Source: Arthrobacter endolithicus (GTDB lineage: Bacteria > Actinomycetota > Actinomycetes > Actinomycetales > Micrococcaceae). From it: 64,000 nt of DNA. Shown piece after piece: positions 47,110 through 56,289 of this stretch. The position numbers and the translations under genes are program-made. Every line of letters begins with the position of its first letter. Within the stretch, counting starts at the first letter, position 1. Where the stretch lies: positions 124,001 to 188,000 of the forward strand of contig NZ_JAPNLH010000006.1 in the NCBI RefSeq assembly GCF_026627425.1, in the 5' to 3' direction. Under the pieces are notes generated by a model. It did no database searches and had not been told where the DNA came from. It saw nothing but the letters and a program-made list of their open reading frames with translations.

Positions 47110-47979
47110 ATGGCAAGAGGACCAGCACACCGTCCGCTGCCCGGGCACATTTCGGCTGCGCTGGTGGCTGCGGGCGGTTCCGCTGACTCTGCCGGCCAGC
47201 CCTGGCAAGGACGTTTGCTGGATCCAGCGCAGACTTACCACAACTTCGACGACGACGACGGCGGCACGGACGGCGGCTACGCGGCGGCGCTGGCGGACCT
47301 TCGGGCAGGGACAGGCGACGAGGCCGCGGTAGTCCAGAGCCTCGCCGCTGCCCGGGTGTTCGTGCCGATTGTGGCAGAAGTGGCGCAATCGCAGGTGCGG
47401 GACAACTCGCTGATCTCGGATAAGGAATCCGATATGGCGTTGGTGACCTTGACCGCGGCGGACGGACGGCGGGCCCTTCCGGTGTTTAGCTGCACCGCAA
47501 ACCTTGCCCGCTGGCATCCGCAGGCTAGACCGGTGGCGGTGTACGCCGCCCGGGCAGCGCTTTCGGCAGTGGCCGAAGAGGCGCAGCTGCTGGTGGTGGA
47601 TCCAGGCGCCGGGCAGACCTTTGTCGTCCGCCGGCCAGGGGTGTGGGCGCTGGCCAGGCAGGAGCGCTGGCAGCCCAGTTATGCCGACCCGCGGATAGCG
47701 CAGGTGCTCGCCGTATCGATGGCTACGGTGGCCCATCCGGCACTGCTGGGAATCACCGCTAAACCCGGCTCCGGAGTCGCTTCTGCCGACAGCGCGGGAC
47801 ATGTCTTCGCCGGTGGTGGCGCCGGACCGGAATTACGGGTTGACGTGGCACTCGCCGATGGCCTTGATCGGGATGAACTGAAGACCCTGATGGAACAATT
47901 GCAAAGGTTATGGTTCGGCGACGAATATTTCGCTGTTGCGGTGGATTCTTTGGAGGTCCGCCTGCAGGCGGTGCGCTGA
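47110..47979 (+). CDS. SseB-family protein
   Basis: 289 residues. An SseB N-terminal-like region covers about 40-190 (VVQSLAAARVFVPIV, ALVTLTAADGRRALPVFSC, RPVAVYAARAALSAVAEEA, LLVVDPGAG). The C-terminal third is Ala/Gly-rich with a final QLQRLWFGDEYFAVAVDS. Function in actinobacteria is unknown. It follows priA by five bases, and in related genomes SseB genes often lie in this place. Confidence 0.8.
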   Translation: MARGPAHRPLPGHISAALVAAGGSADSAGQPWQGRLLDPAQTYHNFDDDDGGTDGGYAAALADLRAGTGDEAAVVQSLAAARVFVPIVAEVAQSQVRDNSLISDKESDMALVTLTAADGRRALPVFSCTANLARWHPQARPVAVYAARAALSAVAEEAQLLVVDPGAGQTFVVRRPGVWALARQERWQPSYADPRIAQVLAVSMATVAHPALLGITAKPGSGVASADSAGHVFAGGGAGPELRVDVALADGLDRDELKTLMEQLQRLWFGDEYFAVAVDSLEVRLQAVR

Positions 47980-48264
47980 CAGCGGAGCCTGGTTCCCGCT
48001 GCCGGGCAGCCTCTGTCCCTCAGCGTGCTCTTGGGGCGCGACAGGAGTTTCCCCCGTTGAACCAAGATAGGATTCGGGAAGCTTCGCAGTCTGGAAATTT
48101 TCGTCCTCGCCCCGAACGCCGGGGTTAGACAATTCTAATCTGGCCGCGTCGACGGCCCGGAGCGAGTTTGCCGGCTGCGTCCGGGAGGTGCAGCTTCGAC
48201 ATCCACATTTTGGGACGGCCCGCATGACTTGCGGCCGATGAACGGATGAAAAGGAACACAAAGG

Positions 48265-49554
48265 GTGAATTTCGCCGGTTACCGGGAACTGCTCTCGATG
48301 GCGCCCGTTCGCAGGTTGCTGCTGGTGGCGATGCTGGCCCGCATTCCGCATGCCGCGGCGGGTGTGCTGGTGACACTGCACGTCGTGGACACGATGGGTC
48401 TCGGTTACGGGGCGGCAGGCGGCGTGGCGGCCGCAGTGACCGTCGGTATTGCACTCGGCGCCCCGTGGCGGGGGAGACGGGTGGATCTGGTGGGCCTGCG
48501 ACGGGCCCTGATTCCGTCGGTAATTTCGGAAGTCGTGGTGTGGTCGGTGGCACCGTTCCTGAGCTACCAGCTGCTGCTCGTGGCGGCCGTCATCGGCGGT
48601 CTGTTTTCGGTGCCGATCTTTTCGGTGGTCCGGCAGGCTCTGGGAGTGATGGTACCCCCGGCGAAGCGTCGGACCGCCTACGCCCTCGATGCGGTGGGCG
48701 CGGAACTGACCTTTATGGTGGGCCCCGCTGCGGGGGTCATGCTCGCCACCACCTTGCATTCGGTGGCGGGCCTGATCCTGATTGGCGCAGCATCGGCCGT
48801 GGCCGGTTTGCTGCTGATGTGGTTCAACCCGCCGACCCGGTCTGGACAACCGGGCAGCTACCAGCAGGACGTCAACGACGAGGTTGCGTCGATGGAGGAG
48901 CTTTCTCCGGCCGAGGCCGCCGGCAGCCAGTCCTTCGCGGGGGCCAACGCGCTGGGCAGGTTCTGGGGGCGCACCCGGGGGAACCTGGCGTGGCTCAATG
49001 TCACCGTGATCGCGGTTCTTGGAGCCTCGTTGGGTGCCGGGCTGGTGCTGTCCGGGACGGATGTGGGCATCGTGGCGGTACTGCGCCACTCCGGCCAGAT
49101 CTCCGAGATGGGCATGGTGCTGGTGGTCTGGTGTGCCGCATCTGTGGTCGGCGGCCTCATTTACGGCGCATGGAGCAGGTCCGTGAACCCATTATGGCTG
49201 TTGGCGGCGATGGCCGTGCTGACGATCCCGATGGGTTTCGCCACGGACACCTGGACCTTGGCCATGTATTCGATTCCGCCTGGCTTGCTGTGTGCACCGG
49301 TCCTCAGCTCCAGTGCGGAGCGGATCGCCGAGCTGGTAGCCGAAAAGCGCCGCGGCGAGGCAATGGGCTGGTATGGCTCATCGCTGACGCTGGGGAGCGC
49401 CATTGGGGCACCCTTCGGCGGAATGATGATCGATGCCGTCGGTCCCTGGGGAGGTTTCACCATGATCGGGGTCCTGGCCGCAGTCTTGGCGTTCGCTGGT
49501 CTGCTGGCGCAGACTGTGCGACGGCGGTCCGTCAGAAATCCGGCCGGCGTCTAA
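48265..49554 (+). CDS. MFS transporter
   Basis: 429 residues, GTG start, with about twelve membrane helices. After helix 2 the cytosolic loop has GAPWRGRRVDLVGLRR, the MFS motif-A region. A hydrophilic loop of about 60 residues splits the two halves. Similar uncharacterised MFS genes lie between hisA-sseB and infC in Micrococcaceae. Substrate unknown. The 285 bases upstream (47980-48264) show no gene. Confidence 0.82.
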   Translation: MNFAGYRELLSMAPVRRLLLVAMLARIPHAAAGVLVTLHVVDTMGLGYGAAGGVAAAVTVGIALGAPWRGRRVDLVGLRRALIPSVISEVVVWSVAPFLSYQLLLVAAVIGGLFSVPIFSVVRQALGVMVPPAKRRTAYALDAVGAELTFMVGPAAGVMLATTLHSVAGLILIGAASAVAGLLLMWFNPPTRSGQPGSYQQDVNDEVASMEELSPAEAAGSQSFAGANALGRFWGRTRGNLAWLNVTVIAVLGASLGAGLVLSGTDVGIVAVLRHSGQISEMGMVLVVWCAASVVGGLIYGAWSRSVNPLWLLAAMAVLTIPMGFATDTWTLAMYSIPPGLLCAPVLSSSAERIAELVAEKRRGEAMGWYGSSLTLGSAIGAPFGGMMIDAVGPWGGFTMIGVLAAVLAFAGLLAQTVRRRSVRNPAGV

Positions 49555-49564
49555 GTCTTCGCGA

Positions 49565-50011
49565 TCAGTTGACGGCGCCGGTGAACTTCTCCCCGGGCCC
49601 CTTGCCGGGTGCGTCGGGAAATTCGGACGCCTCGCGGAACGCCAGCTGCAGGGACCGCAGGCCATCGCGCAACGGACCGGCGTGCTGGCTTCCGATCTCC
49701 GGGGCGGCTGCGGTGACAAAACCGGCCAGCGCTGTGATCAGCTTGCGGGCCTCATCGAGGTCCTTGAGCTCCTGGGCATCGGCCCCGTCGGCAAGCCCGC
49801 ACTTAACGGCAGCTGCGCTCATCAGGTGCACGGCCGCCGTCGTAATAACCTCGACGGCGGGGACCTCGGCAATGTCGCGCATTTGGGCGTGCGCCCGTTG
49901 GTCATCGGCGACCCCGGAGGAGGATTGCTGGCCCATTGAGGCGTGCTCCGGCTCGGGACTGAAACTGTGACGGGTGTGCTCTGCCGGTGAATTGTTTCCT
50001 GGGGTACTCAT
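49565..50011 (-). CDS. DUF1844 protein
   Basis: 148 residues. After a polar 35-residue start, the core has AEVPAVEVITTAAVHLMSAAAVKCGL and LKDLDEARKLITALAGFV, typical of DUF1844, a small actinobacterial family always close to infC. Function unknown. ATG 50011 is chosen; the frame is open back to 50119, but the extra part overlaps the infC leader region. Confidence 0.85.
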   Translation of the reverse strand: MSTPGNNSPAEHTRHSFSPEPEHASMGQQSSSGVADDQRAHAQMRDIAEVPAVEVITTAAVHLMSAAAVKCGLADGADAQELKDLDEARKLITALAGFVTAAAPEIGSQHAGPLRDGLRSLQLAFREASEFPDAPGKGPGEKFTGAVN

Positions 50012-50344
50012 GCTGGTAAGCTTGTCACAGACCAACTGAATGTCGTTACTTTTCTCCGCACCCCAGCCTGCTGGCAACAGCAGGCTGGGGTCGGCGAGGA
50101 GGGCGCGTTGAGTTAGCAAGCGGAGTTCTCTCCCACCCGTCGACCCGGAAAGGTCCTCCCGATTGATGCGGGCAGGCCCCCGGAGTTACCGGGTATAGGT
50201 CGGCCGAGGCTTCGACAGAAGCCCGTGGATACCCTTTCGGGGACGTCCAAATGCCGATCCCGAGGCCTCTGATTGCGCCAGCAGTCGGAGGCCTTCTCCT
50301 GTTCCTGGTGTCAGTTACGTTCGTCAATACCACAGGAGTTACAC
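50012..50344 (+). promoter_or_regulatory. structured 5' leader of infC-rpmI-rplT
   Basis: 333 bases without a clear gene. A stem of nine pairs joins AGGCCTCTG (50263-50271) and CGGAGGCCT (50286-50294), 14-base loop, about 50 bases before the start. AGGAG (50334-50338) is the ribosome site, six bases before AUU 50345. Upstream there are more GC-rich pairing segments (for example CCCGG/CCGGG at 50180s). Leaders of this operon bind ribosomal protein L20 in several bacteria; the same could hold here, but I cannot show it. Confidence 0.65.
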
Positions 50345-51574
50345 ATTAGCGAGCCACGAATCAACGATCGGATCCGCGTCCCCGAGGTGCGGTTGGTAGG
50401 GCCAGCAGGTGAGCAGGTCGGAATCGTTCGCATTGAAGACGCTTTGCGCCTTGCCGCTGAGTCGGACCTGGATCTTGTTGAGGTAGCACCGACTGCGAAG
50501 CCGCCGGTGTGCAAACTGATGGACTTCGGCAAGTACAAGTACGAGGCTGCCGTCAAAGCCCGTGAAGCGCGTAAAAACCAGACCAATACGGTCCTTAAGG
50601 AAATCCGTTTCCGCCTCAAGATCGACAAACATGACTATGAGACGAAGACCGGCCATGCGCTGCGCTTCCTCGGAGCCGGCGACAAGGTGAAGGCCATGAT
50701 CCAGTTCCGTGGCCGCGAGCAGCAGCGTCCGGAAATGGGCATCCGCCTGCTCCAGCGCTTTGCCGCGGACGTCGGTGAGGTCGGTGCAATCGAGTCCAGC
50801 CCGCGCATCGACGGCCGGAATATGGTCATGGTGATCGGGCCGTTGAAGAACAAGGCGGAGGCCAAGGCCGAAGCCCGCCGCGCCGCGCAGCGTGCGGATT
50901 CCAAGGCGCACAATGAGGCCGTGGCTTCCGGCCATGAGCGCGTCGATGTGGACCGTGACAGCCAAGCGCCGATGACGCAAAGCCTTGCCGATTTGCTGCC
51001 CGAGGGATTGCGCCTGAACGAAAACCTCCCGGCGGTCCCCGCGGCCGCTGCAGCGGTGGAGACTCCAGCAGCTAAAAAGACGGTTTCGGATAGCGCCGCC
51101 ACCAACGCTCCGGCAGCAGCGGCTGCGGGCAGTACCGCTGACAAACGGCCGATGTCGGCTCCTGCCGCGACCGGCACGACGTCGACGGCGCGGCAGTCCA
51201 GCCCGACACGGCCGGCTAGCTCGGCACGGCCGGCTACGTCTACGCGGCCGACGGCAGCGACCGCTCCGTCAGTGGCACGGCCCGCAATGGCCGTGAAAGC
51301 CCCGGCGGCACGTCCCGCGGCTACCGGCGCCGCTGCTGCCGCACGGCCGGTGACGAAACCGGCGGAAGCGGCGAAGCCGGTGACTGCCAAGCCTGTTCCT
51401 GCTCCAAAACCGGTGCCGATGCCGAAGCCGGTAGCAAAGCCCGCGCCGGTGAAGCCTGCGCCTGTTAAGCCGGCAGCTACCAAGCCTGCGCCGAAAGCGG
51501 CTCCGCGTGCTACGGCAGAGAGCACGCCTGCTGCTGCCGGGGCCAGCAAGGAATCAACAGACTCAGCCGGATAG
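50345..51574 (+). CDS. infC: translation initiation factor IF-3 with long C-terminal extension
   Basis: 409 residues from ATT 50345 ([20 protein letters not shown]). The AUU start is a well-known feature of infC that allows IF-3 to restrict its own synthesis. The two IF-3 domains cover about 1-80 and 90-175: [31 protein letters not shown], and [12 protein letters not shown]. The remaining ~235 residues are Ala/Pro/Thr/Lys-rich repeats ([25 protein letters not shown]), far beyond the usual ~200-residue length. An upstream reading frame to 50273 is not the true start. rpmI and rplT follow. Confidence 0.95.
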   Translation: MSEPRINDRIRVPEVRLVGPAGEQVGIVRIEDALRLAAESDLDLVEVAPTAKPPVCKLMDFGKYKYEAAVKAREARKNQTNTVLKEIRFRLKIDKHDYETKTGHALRFLGAGDKVKAMIQFRGREQQRPEMGIRLLQRFAADVGEVGAIESSPRIDGRNMVMVIGPLKNKAEAKAEARRAAQRADSKAHNEAVASGHERVDVDRDSQAPMTQSLADLLPEGLRLNENLPAVPAAAAAVETPAAKKTVSDSAATNAPAAAAAGSTADKRPMSAPAATGTTSTARQSSPTRPASSARPATSTRPTAATAPSVARPAMAVKAPAARPAATGAAAAARPVTKPAEAAKPVTAKPVPAPKPVPMPKPVAKPAPVKPAPVKPAATKPAPKAAPRATAESTPAAAGASKESTDSAG

Positions 51575-51592
51575 GGCAGCCGCCCTATCCGG
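51567..51592 (+). terminator. hairpin over the infC stop codon
   Basis: A perfect 11-bp stem CCGGATAGGGC (51567-51577) / GCCCTATCCGG (51582-51592) with an AGCC loop. It includes the infC TAG (51572-51574). No U run follows; instead nine C's at 51603-51611. It could weaken readthrough into rpmI or mark a processing site. Confidence 0.6.
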
Positions 51593-51681
51593 CCGTGAAG
51601 TACCCCCCCCCAGTGACCTAACCGGTTGCTGCAAAGAGAACCACAGGCAGCGCCGGTGGATACGTAAGGAGATCGGTTCCC

Positions 51682-51876
51682 ATGCCGAAAATGAAGACCC
51701 ACAGCGGTGCCAAGAAGCGCTTTAAGCTCACCGGAAGCGGAAAGCTCAAGCGCCAGCAGGCAAACCGCCGCCATTACCTGGAGCACAAGCCGTCGTCGCT
51801 GAAGCGTCGTCTGGCTGGCGACAGGATTGTTGCTCCGGCAGATGCACGCAACATCCGCAAGATGCTGGGTATCTGA
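51682..51876 (+). CDS. rpmI: 50S ribosomal protein L35
   Basis: 64 residues, highly basic. It opens [20 protein letters not shown] and has [14 protein letters not shown], as in L35. AAGGAGA lies just upstream of the ATG. It sits between infC and rplT, the conserved order. Confidence 0.97.
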   Translation: MPKMKTHSGAKKRFKLTGSGKLKRQQANRRHYLEHKPSSLKRRLAGDRIVAPADARNIRKMLGI

Positions 51877-51978
51877 CCCACAGTCAATCGGCTGCTTGCC
51901 CGAACCGGGTGGCGGCACCGCAATAAGCCTTCTCAGGCACGTTTGGCTTGGGATGTAAGTAATTTAAGGAGTACGCAC

Positions 51979-52362
51979 GTGGCACGTGTGAAGCGGGCGG
52001 TCAACGCCCATAAGAAGCGTCGGGTTATTCTTGAGCGCGCCAAAGGTTACCGGGGACAGCGCTCACGCCTGTACCGCAAGGCAAAAGAGCAGCTGCTGCA
52101 CTCGTTTGTCTACAGCTACGGTGATCGCCGTAAGCGCAAGGGCGACTTCCGTCGCCTGTGGATCCAGCGGATCAACGCTGCATCCAGGGCCAACGGGCTC
52201 ACCTACAACCGGCTGATTCAAGGGCTCAAGGCCGCTGAGATCGAGGTTGACCGCCGCATGCTGGCCGACCTGGCCGTCAACGACGCCAGGGCGTTCGCTG
52301 GCTTGGTTCAGCTGGCCAAGGCTGCACTTCCGGCCGATACCTCGGCACCGGTGGCTCGCTAA
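51979..52362 (+). CDS. rplT: 50S ribosomal protein L20
   Basis: 127 residues from the GTG at 51979 after TAAGGAG ([20 protein letters not shown]). L20 helps assemble 23S rRNA and can repress its own operon by binding the leader. Downstream motifs [20 protein letters not shown] and [20 protein letters not shown] are typical. Confidence 0.97.
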   Translation: MARVKRAVNAHKKRRVILERAKGYRGQRSRLYRKAKEQLLHSFVYSYGDRRKRKGDFRRLWIQRINAASRANGLTYNRLIQGLKAAEIEVDRRMLADLAVNDARAFAGLVQLAKAALPADTSAPVAR

Positions 52363-52426
52363 CGTAGAACGCAGCCTTTCCGGCACGGCTTCTTAGGCCG
52401 CGGCGGAACACTGCTACAGTCCTAGA

Positions 52427-53344
52427 ATGACTGAATCCGGGCGTCCGCCAGCAGATGCAATGACCAATCCCCGAGCAGATCGGGTGCGGGACGTTGCCAA
52501 GCTGGCCGGGCGCCCGGTCCGTTTAAGGCGCGGACAGTTCCTGGCTGAGGGCCCGCAGGCCGTAGGCGAAGCACTCAGGGCGCACCGTGATGCTCTAACC
52601 GCCGGCGGCAGTGAATTAGTGACCGAGGTATTTGCCAGTCTTGAGTGCCTGAAGAAACATCCGCAGTTGCTCGAACTGGCAGAAGATCCGGTGAGCCGGC
52701 TGCACGTGCGGGTGGCCAGCGAGCTGGTGCTGGAAGCCATGACGGACACCGTCACACCGCAGGGGATCCTCGCTGTCTGCAATTTTGTGGACGTTCCGCT
52801 GGACCAGGTGCTGGCGGGGAAGCCAAAGCTCATCGCGGTGCTCTGCCAGGTCCGTGATCCCGGTAATGCCGGAACTGTCCTGCGCGCCGCGGACGCGGCG
52901 GGGGCCGACGCCGTCGTCCTGACTGCCTCCAGTGTTGATATTTATAATCCGAAGGCGGTGCGCTCTACTGTCGGCTCGCTGTTTCATCTGCCGGTGGTCA
53001 CCGGGGCGGACGTCGGAGAGCTGGTCAGCCAGTGCAAAGCGGCGGGCATGATGGTCTTGGCTGCCGACGGCTATGGGCACCTGAACCTCGATGACCTGCA
53101 GGACGAAAGTGCTGCTCGGGGCTTTGATCAGGAAGTGCCGGAATCCCAGTGTGAGCTGGAGAAGCCCACTGTGTGGTTGTTCGGCAATGAGGCACGCGGC
53201 CTTTCCGAGGATGAGCTGATGGAAGCGGACCACCGCGTAGCGGTGCCGGTGTACGGCTCAGCGGAAAGCCTGAACTTGGCCACCGCCGCTACCGTCTGCC
53301 TTTACGCCAGTGCCCGGTCCCAGCAGCGAGGCGGCCGAGAGTAG
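52427..53344 (+). CDS. TrmH/SpoU-family RNA 2'-O-methyltransferase
   Basis: 305 residues. A substrate-binding N-terminal domain (RGQFLAEGPQAVGEAL) is followed by the SpoU knot: VLCQVRDPGNAGTVLRAADAAG, LFGNEARGLSEDEL and AESLNLATAATVCLY. It probably methylates rRNA or tRNA ribose. Such a gene commonly follows rplT in actinobacteria, before pheS and pheT; those two are not here. Confidence 0.9.
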   Translation: MTESGRPPADAMTNPRADRVRDVAKLAGRPVRLRRGQFLAEGPQAVGEALRAHRDALTAGGSELVTEVFASLECLKKHPQLLELAEDPVSRLHVRVASELVLEAMTDTVTPQGILAVCNFVDVPLDQVLAGKPKLIAVLCQVRDPGNAGTVLRAADAAGADAVVLTASSVDIYNPKAVRSTVGSLFHLPVVTGADVGELVSQCKAAGMMVLAADGYGHLNLDDLQDESAARGFDQEVPESQCELEKPTVWLFGNEARGLSEDELMEADHRVAVPVYGSAESLNLATAATVCLYASARSQQRGGRE

Positions 53345-53407
53345 GCGGCCAGCACCGACCTGACCTACTCCGACCAACACCTAGAACCGGACCGAAGAAC
53401 GGACAGA

Positions 53408-53436
53408 AAGGGCCGGCACCCATGGTGCCGGCCCTT
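53408..53436. terminator. bidirectional terminator after the SpoU gene
   Basis: A perfect 13-bp stem AAGGGCCGGCACC / GGTGCCGGCCCTT (53408-53420, 53424-53436) with a CAT loop, between the convergent SpoU and GlsB-like genes. Confidence 0.85.
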
Positions 53437-53470
53437 CCCGTGTTTACTGATTTCTGCTCTCGTTCTGCTC

Positions 53471-53743
53471 TCAGGCGTGGCTTTTGTTCCGGCCGGTGAT
53501 CATTCCGTAGACACCGGCAACCACCAGGCCACCGATGATGGCGAAGATCCAAGTGCCGATGTGGAAGAGACCGTTCATCGAGTCTCCGCCAAATACCAGA
53601 CTGGAAATCCAGCCGCCGACAATTGCACCAACCACACCGAGGATGAGGCTGGTAGCCCAGCCGCCGCCCACTCGACCAGGCATGACAGCCTTCACGATCG
53701 CCCCTACGATGAGACCGAGAATAATCCAACTTATGAAACCCAT
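53471..53743 (-). CDS. GlsB/YeaQ/YmgE-family stress membrane protein
   Basis: 90 residues with three short hydrophobic helices. The start FISWIILGLIVGAIVKAVMPG and the glycine-rich middle (GGGWATSLILGVVGAIVGGW) match the transglycosylase-associated GlsB/YeaQ family, often stress-induced with unknown function. Confidence 0.9.
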   Translation of the reverse strand: MGFISWIILGLIVGAIVKAVMPGRVGGGWATSLILGVVGAIVGGWISSLVFGGDSMNGLFHIGTWIFAIIGGLVVAGVYGMITGRNKSHA

Positions 53744-53927
53744 GACTCCTCCTTCAGGTCAGCTTACGAATAGAAGACTAGCATCCCGAAGGGCACGATA
53801 GAAAGTAGGCTGAGGGCATTTAACTACCGTGTTTGGATTTTTTCCCTCGGCCGGTAGGATTTGACCGGGCATGATTGCCAAGGATGCACAATCTATATGG
53901 AATTGTAATCAAAAAGGGAGCGTCATT

Positions 53928-54860
53928 GTGTCCAGCAGCGGGGGAAGTAAAGCTATCGTCGCGGCGCTGTCGGCCAACGTATCAATTGCGATTCTGAAAT
54001 TCATTGCGTTCCTGCTGACAGCCTCGTCGTCGATGCTTGCAGAATCGATCCACTCCCTTGCGGATTCCGGAAACCAACTGCTCCTACTGGCGGGTGGAAA
54101 GCGGTCCAGACGCCAGGCCAGTGCGGAACATCCCTTTGGTTATGGCCGCGAACGCTACATTTACGCATTTATTGTCGCAATTGTGCTATTCACTGTCGGT
54201 GGTCTCTTTGCACTCTATGAGGCCTACGGCAAATTCCATGATCCGCACGGCATCGATGCCAAATGGGCTTGGGTTCCGCTGCTGGTGCTGATCGGTTCAA
54301 TTATTTTGGAGGGATATTCGTTCCGTACTGCCGTTAGGGAATCCAACGTCACCCGGGGAAGGAAAAGCTGGATTCAGTTCGTCAAGACCGCAAAAGCTCC
54401 GGAACTGCCCGTGGTGCTGCTGGAGGACTCCGCAGCGCTGGTCGGCCTGATATTTGCTCTGTTCGGTGTATCCATGACCCTCGTGACCGGGGATGGACTG
54501 TGGGACGCGGCCGGAACCGCCCTGATCGGCCTGCTGCTGGTGGCAGTAGCCGCCATTTTGGCAATTGAGACGAAGTCGCTGCTGCTGGGCGAATCTGCCA
54601 CGGTGGCCGATGTGCGTGCCATCGAGGCAGCCCTCATCGGCGGGGGAGTGAGCCGAATCATCCATCTTAAGACGATGCATCTGGGACCGGAAGAGCTGCT
54701 GGTTGCCGCGAAGATCGCGGTTCCCGCTACAGAGTCGGCAGTTGGCATTGCCGACGCCATAGATGCCGCGGAGCAACGCGTCCGTGCGGCGGTCCCGATC
54801 GCCAGGCTAATCTACTTGGAGCCGGACATCTACGCGGCGGCCGCGACAGAATCCGGGTAA
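53928..54860 (+). CDS. cation diffusion facilitator transporter
   Basis: 310 residues from the GTG after AAAGGGAG; the frame from 53871 is longer but less supported. About six membrane helices include AESIHSLADSGNQLLLL (the metal-binding His/Asp pair) and EDSAALVGLIFALFG. A C-terminal cytoplasmic domain follows. It exports Zn2+, Fe2+, Mn2+ or a similar ion; which one is not visible. It is convergent with the protease gene. Confidence 0.88.
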   Translation: MSSSGGSKAIVAALSANVSIAILKFIAFLLTASSSMLAESIHSLADSGNQLLLLAGGKRSRRQASAEHPFGYGRERYIYAFIVAIVLFTVGGLFALYEAYGKFHDPHGIDAKWAWVPLLVLIGSIILEGYSFRTAVRESNVTRGRKSWIQFVKTAKAPELPVVLLEDSAALVGLIFALFGVSMTLVTGDGLWDAAGTALIGLLLVAVAAILAIETKSLLLGESATVADVRAIEAALIGGGVSRIIHLKTMHLGPEELLVAAKIAVPATESAVGIADAIDAAEQRVRAAVPIARLIYLEPDIYAAAATESG

Positions 54861-56120
54861 TCAACAGGAATCGCTCGGGACGGTAGCGGCTGCCTTCGCG
54901 ATCTGCCAGATGACGACATCCCAGACGAGCGTGTACTTCATATGCCAGATAGAGCACTTCTGGCCCCTCGGCCCGTGGGAAGCATCCTGCGTGGTGTGGA
55001 AGCTCACGTTGGCGGTGATCCCGCCGTTGATGTTTGCGATGTCACCGACTTCGATGGAATGCCAGTAGGAGGAATCCATCTCTGAGCTCCAGCTGGCAAA
55101 CCCGCCCTGGTCCGCTTGGGCCTCTGGCGTGAAAACGCCGTAGGCCAGGCTGTACGCTCCGCCGTTGATGGCCTGGGCGTGGATGAGCAGGCTCTGTGCC
55201 ACCTGGCTGCCGCGCTCGTCTGGGGTGTCGACAGTGACGGAGATTTGATTGTCCGTGGGCAGTGCTGCGGCGTCGCATGTGGTCAAAGGAACAGGGGCCG
55301 GACCCGCCGTCCATTTATCTACGAGGGTCTTGGCGAACGCGCCGGAGACGGCATAGTTGGTTCCCTCACCGACGCGTTCGACTGGCTGTCCCGTGCTGTC
55401 CACAACCAGAATACGAATGGATTTGACGATGCCCACGACGTCGCCTGATTTGGTCACCAGCGGGCCGCCACTGTTGCCCGGGTTAATGACGGAATCGGTC
55501 TGGGTGATGTGCCCGACGCCATCGGAGCCCGGACCATTCTGAACGTTGAGCCCATTGATACGCCCGACGTTGAACTTGAAGTTCTCAGCCAGGGGAAATC
55601 CGAGCACACCAACCTCGGTACCAACTGGCGGGTCGGTTGATGCCATGGTGAAAGTGTGGCCGGTAACGGGCTTATCGGTCGTGATGAGCGCGATATCCTC
55701 GCTCACATTGCGTCCGGTGATGGTTGCCGTGACCACCTGCCCGTTCACCGCGACCGTGATGCCGGCTGCACCTTCGATCACGTGCGCGGCCGTGACGAGA
55801 TGTGTGCTGTCAACGAGAAACCCGGTTCCCATGCCGGCTCCATCACACTTCGGCACTGCAATACGTCCGACCCCGGATTGCATCGCCGGGACCACATCAG
55901 GCCAATCGGGTGCCGGCGCAGCAATGGGTGTCGATGGCGGAGCAGCCGGCGTTGGTGACGGCGCGGCAATCGACGGTGATAACGGCGGCTGGACTATGTC
56001 GGACGGCGTGGTGGCCGCCGTTGGCTGCCCGGAAGGGGGAGCTGGGGTACATCCGGTGGCAAGTAAAAGGGCTAACCCGACGGCGGTGACCAGGCTCTGG
56101 CGCTGTAGTTTGTGCATCAT
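54861..56120 (-). CDS. trypsin-like (S1C) serine protease lipoprotein
   Basis: 419 residues. The signal peptide ends in a lipobox LLATGC (Cys24), so it is probably lipid-anchored. A Pro/Ala/Thr linker (25-75) leads to the protease domain: His113 in VTAAHVIEG, Asp142 in SEDIALITTD and Ser217 in INPGNSGGPLV. The last ~150 residues are an unfamiliar domain with no PDZ motif I can see. It acts at the cell surface; its target is unknown. It shares its end with the CDF gene. Confidence 0.87.
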   Translation of the reverse strand: MMHKLQRQSLVTAVGLALLLATGCTPAPPSGQPTAATTPSDIVQPPLSPSIAAPSPTPAAPPSTPIAAPAPDWPDVVPAMQSGVGRIAVPKCDGAGMGTGFLVDSTHLVTAAHVIEGAAGITVAVNGQVVTATITGRNVSEDIALITTDKPVTGHTFTMASTDPPVGTEVGVLGFPLAENFKFNVGRINGLNVQNGPGSDGVGHITQTDSVINPGNSGGPLVTKSGDVVGIVKSIRILVVDSTGQPVERVGEGTNYAVSGAFAKTLVDKWTAGPAPVPLTTCDAAALPTDNQISVTVDTPDERGSQVAQSLLIHAQAINGGAYSLAYGVFTPEAQADQGGFASWSSEMDSSYWHSIEVGDIANINGGITANVSFHTTQDASHGPRGQKCSIWHMKYTLVWDVVIWQIAKAAATVPSDSC

Positions 56121-56289
56121 GCTGGGGCCTGCCTTCGAAAGTCCTGAAATTCGACCGGCCGTCGCGCACCCGCCGCTCGAACCAGCGCCGTTGTCGCCAC
56201 GAGTAGGCCTAGGCTAGCGCCGACTGACAGGAATGGGTAGGGGTAGTTATCGGGCCGCTCAGCTACGTCCGGAAGGGGCAGCGCGCTTT

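Noticed and set aside
50635-51918. 427-codon minus-strand frame opposite infC
   Set aside because: Its Ala/Gly/Val-rich translation mirrors the repetitive infC tail and spans the gap and rpmI.
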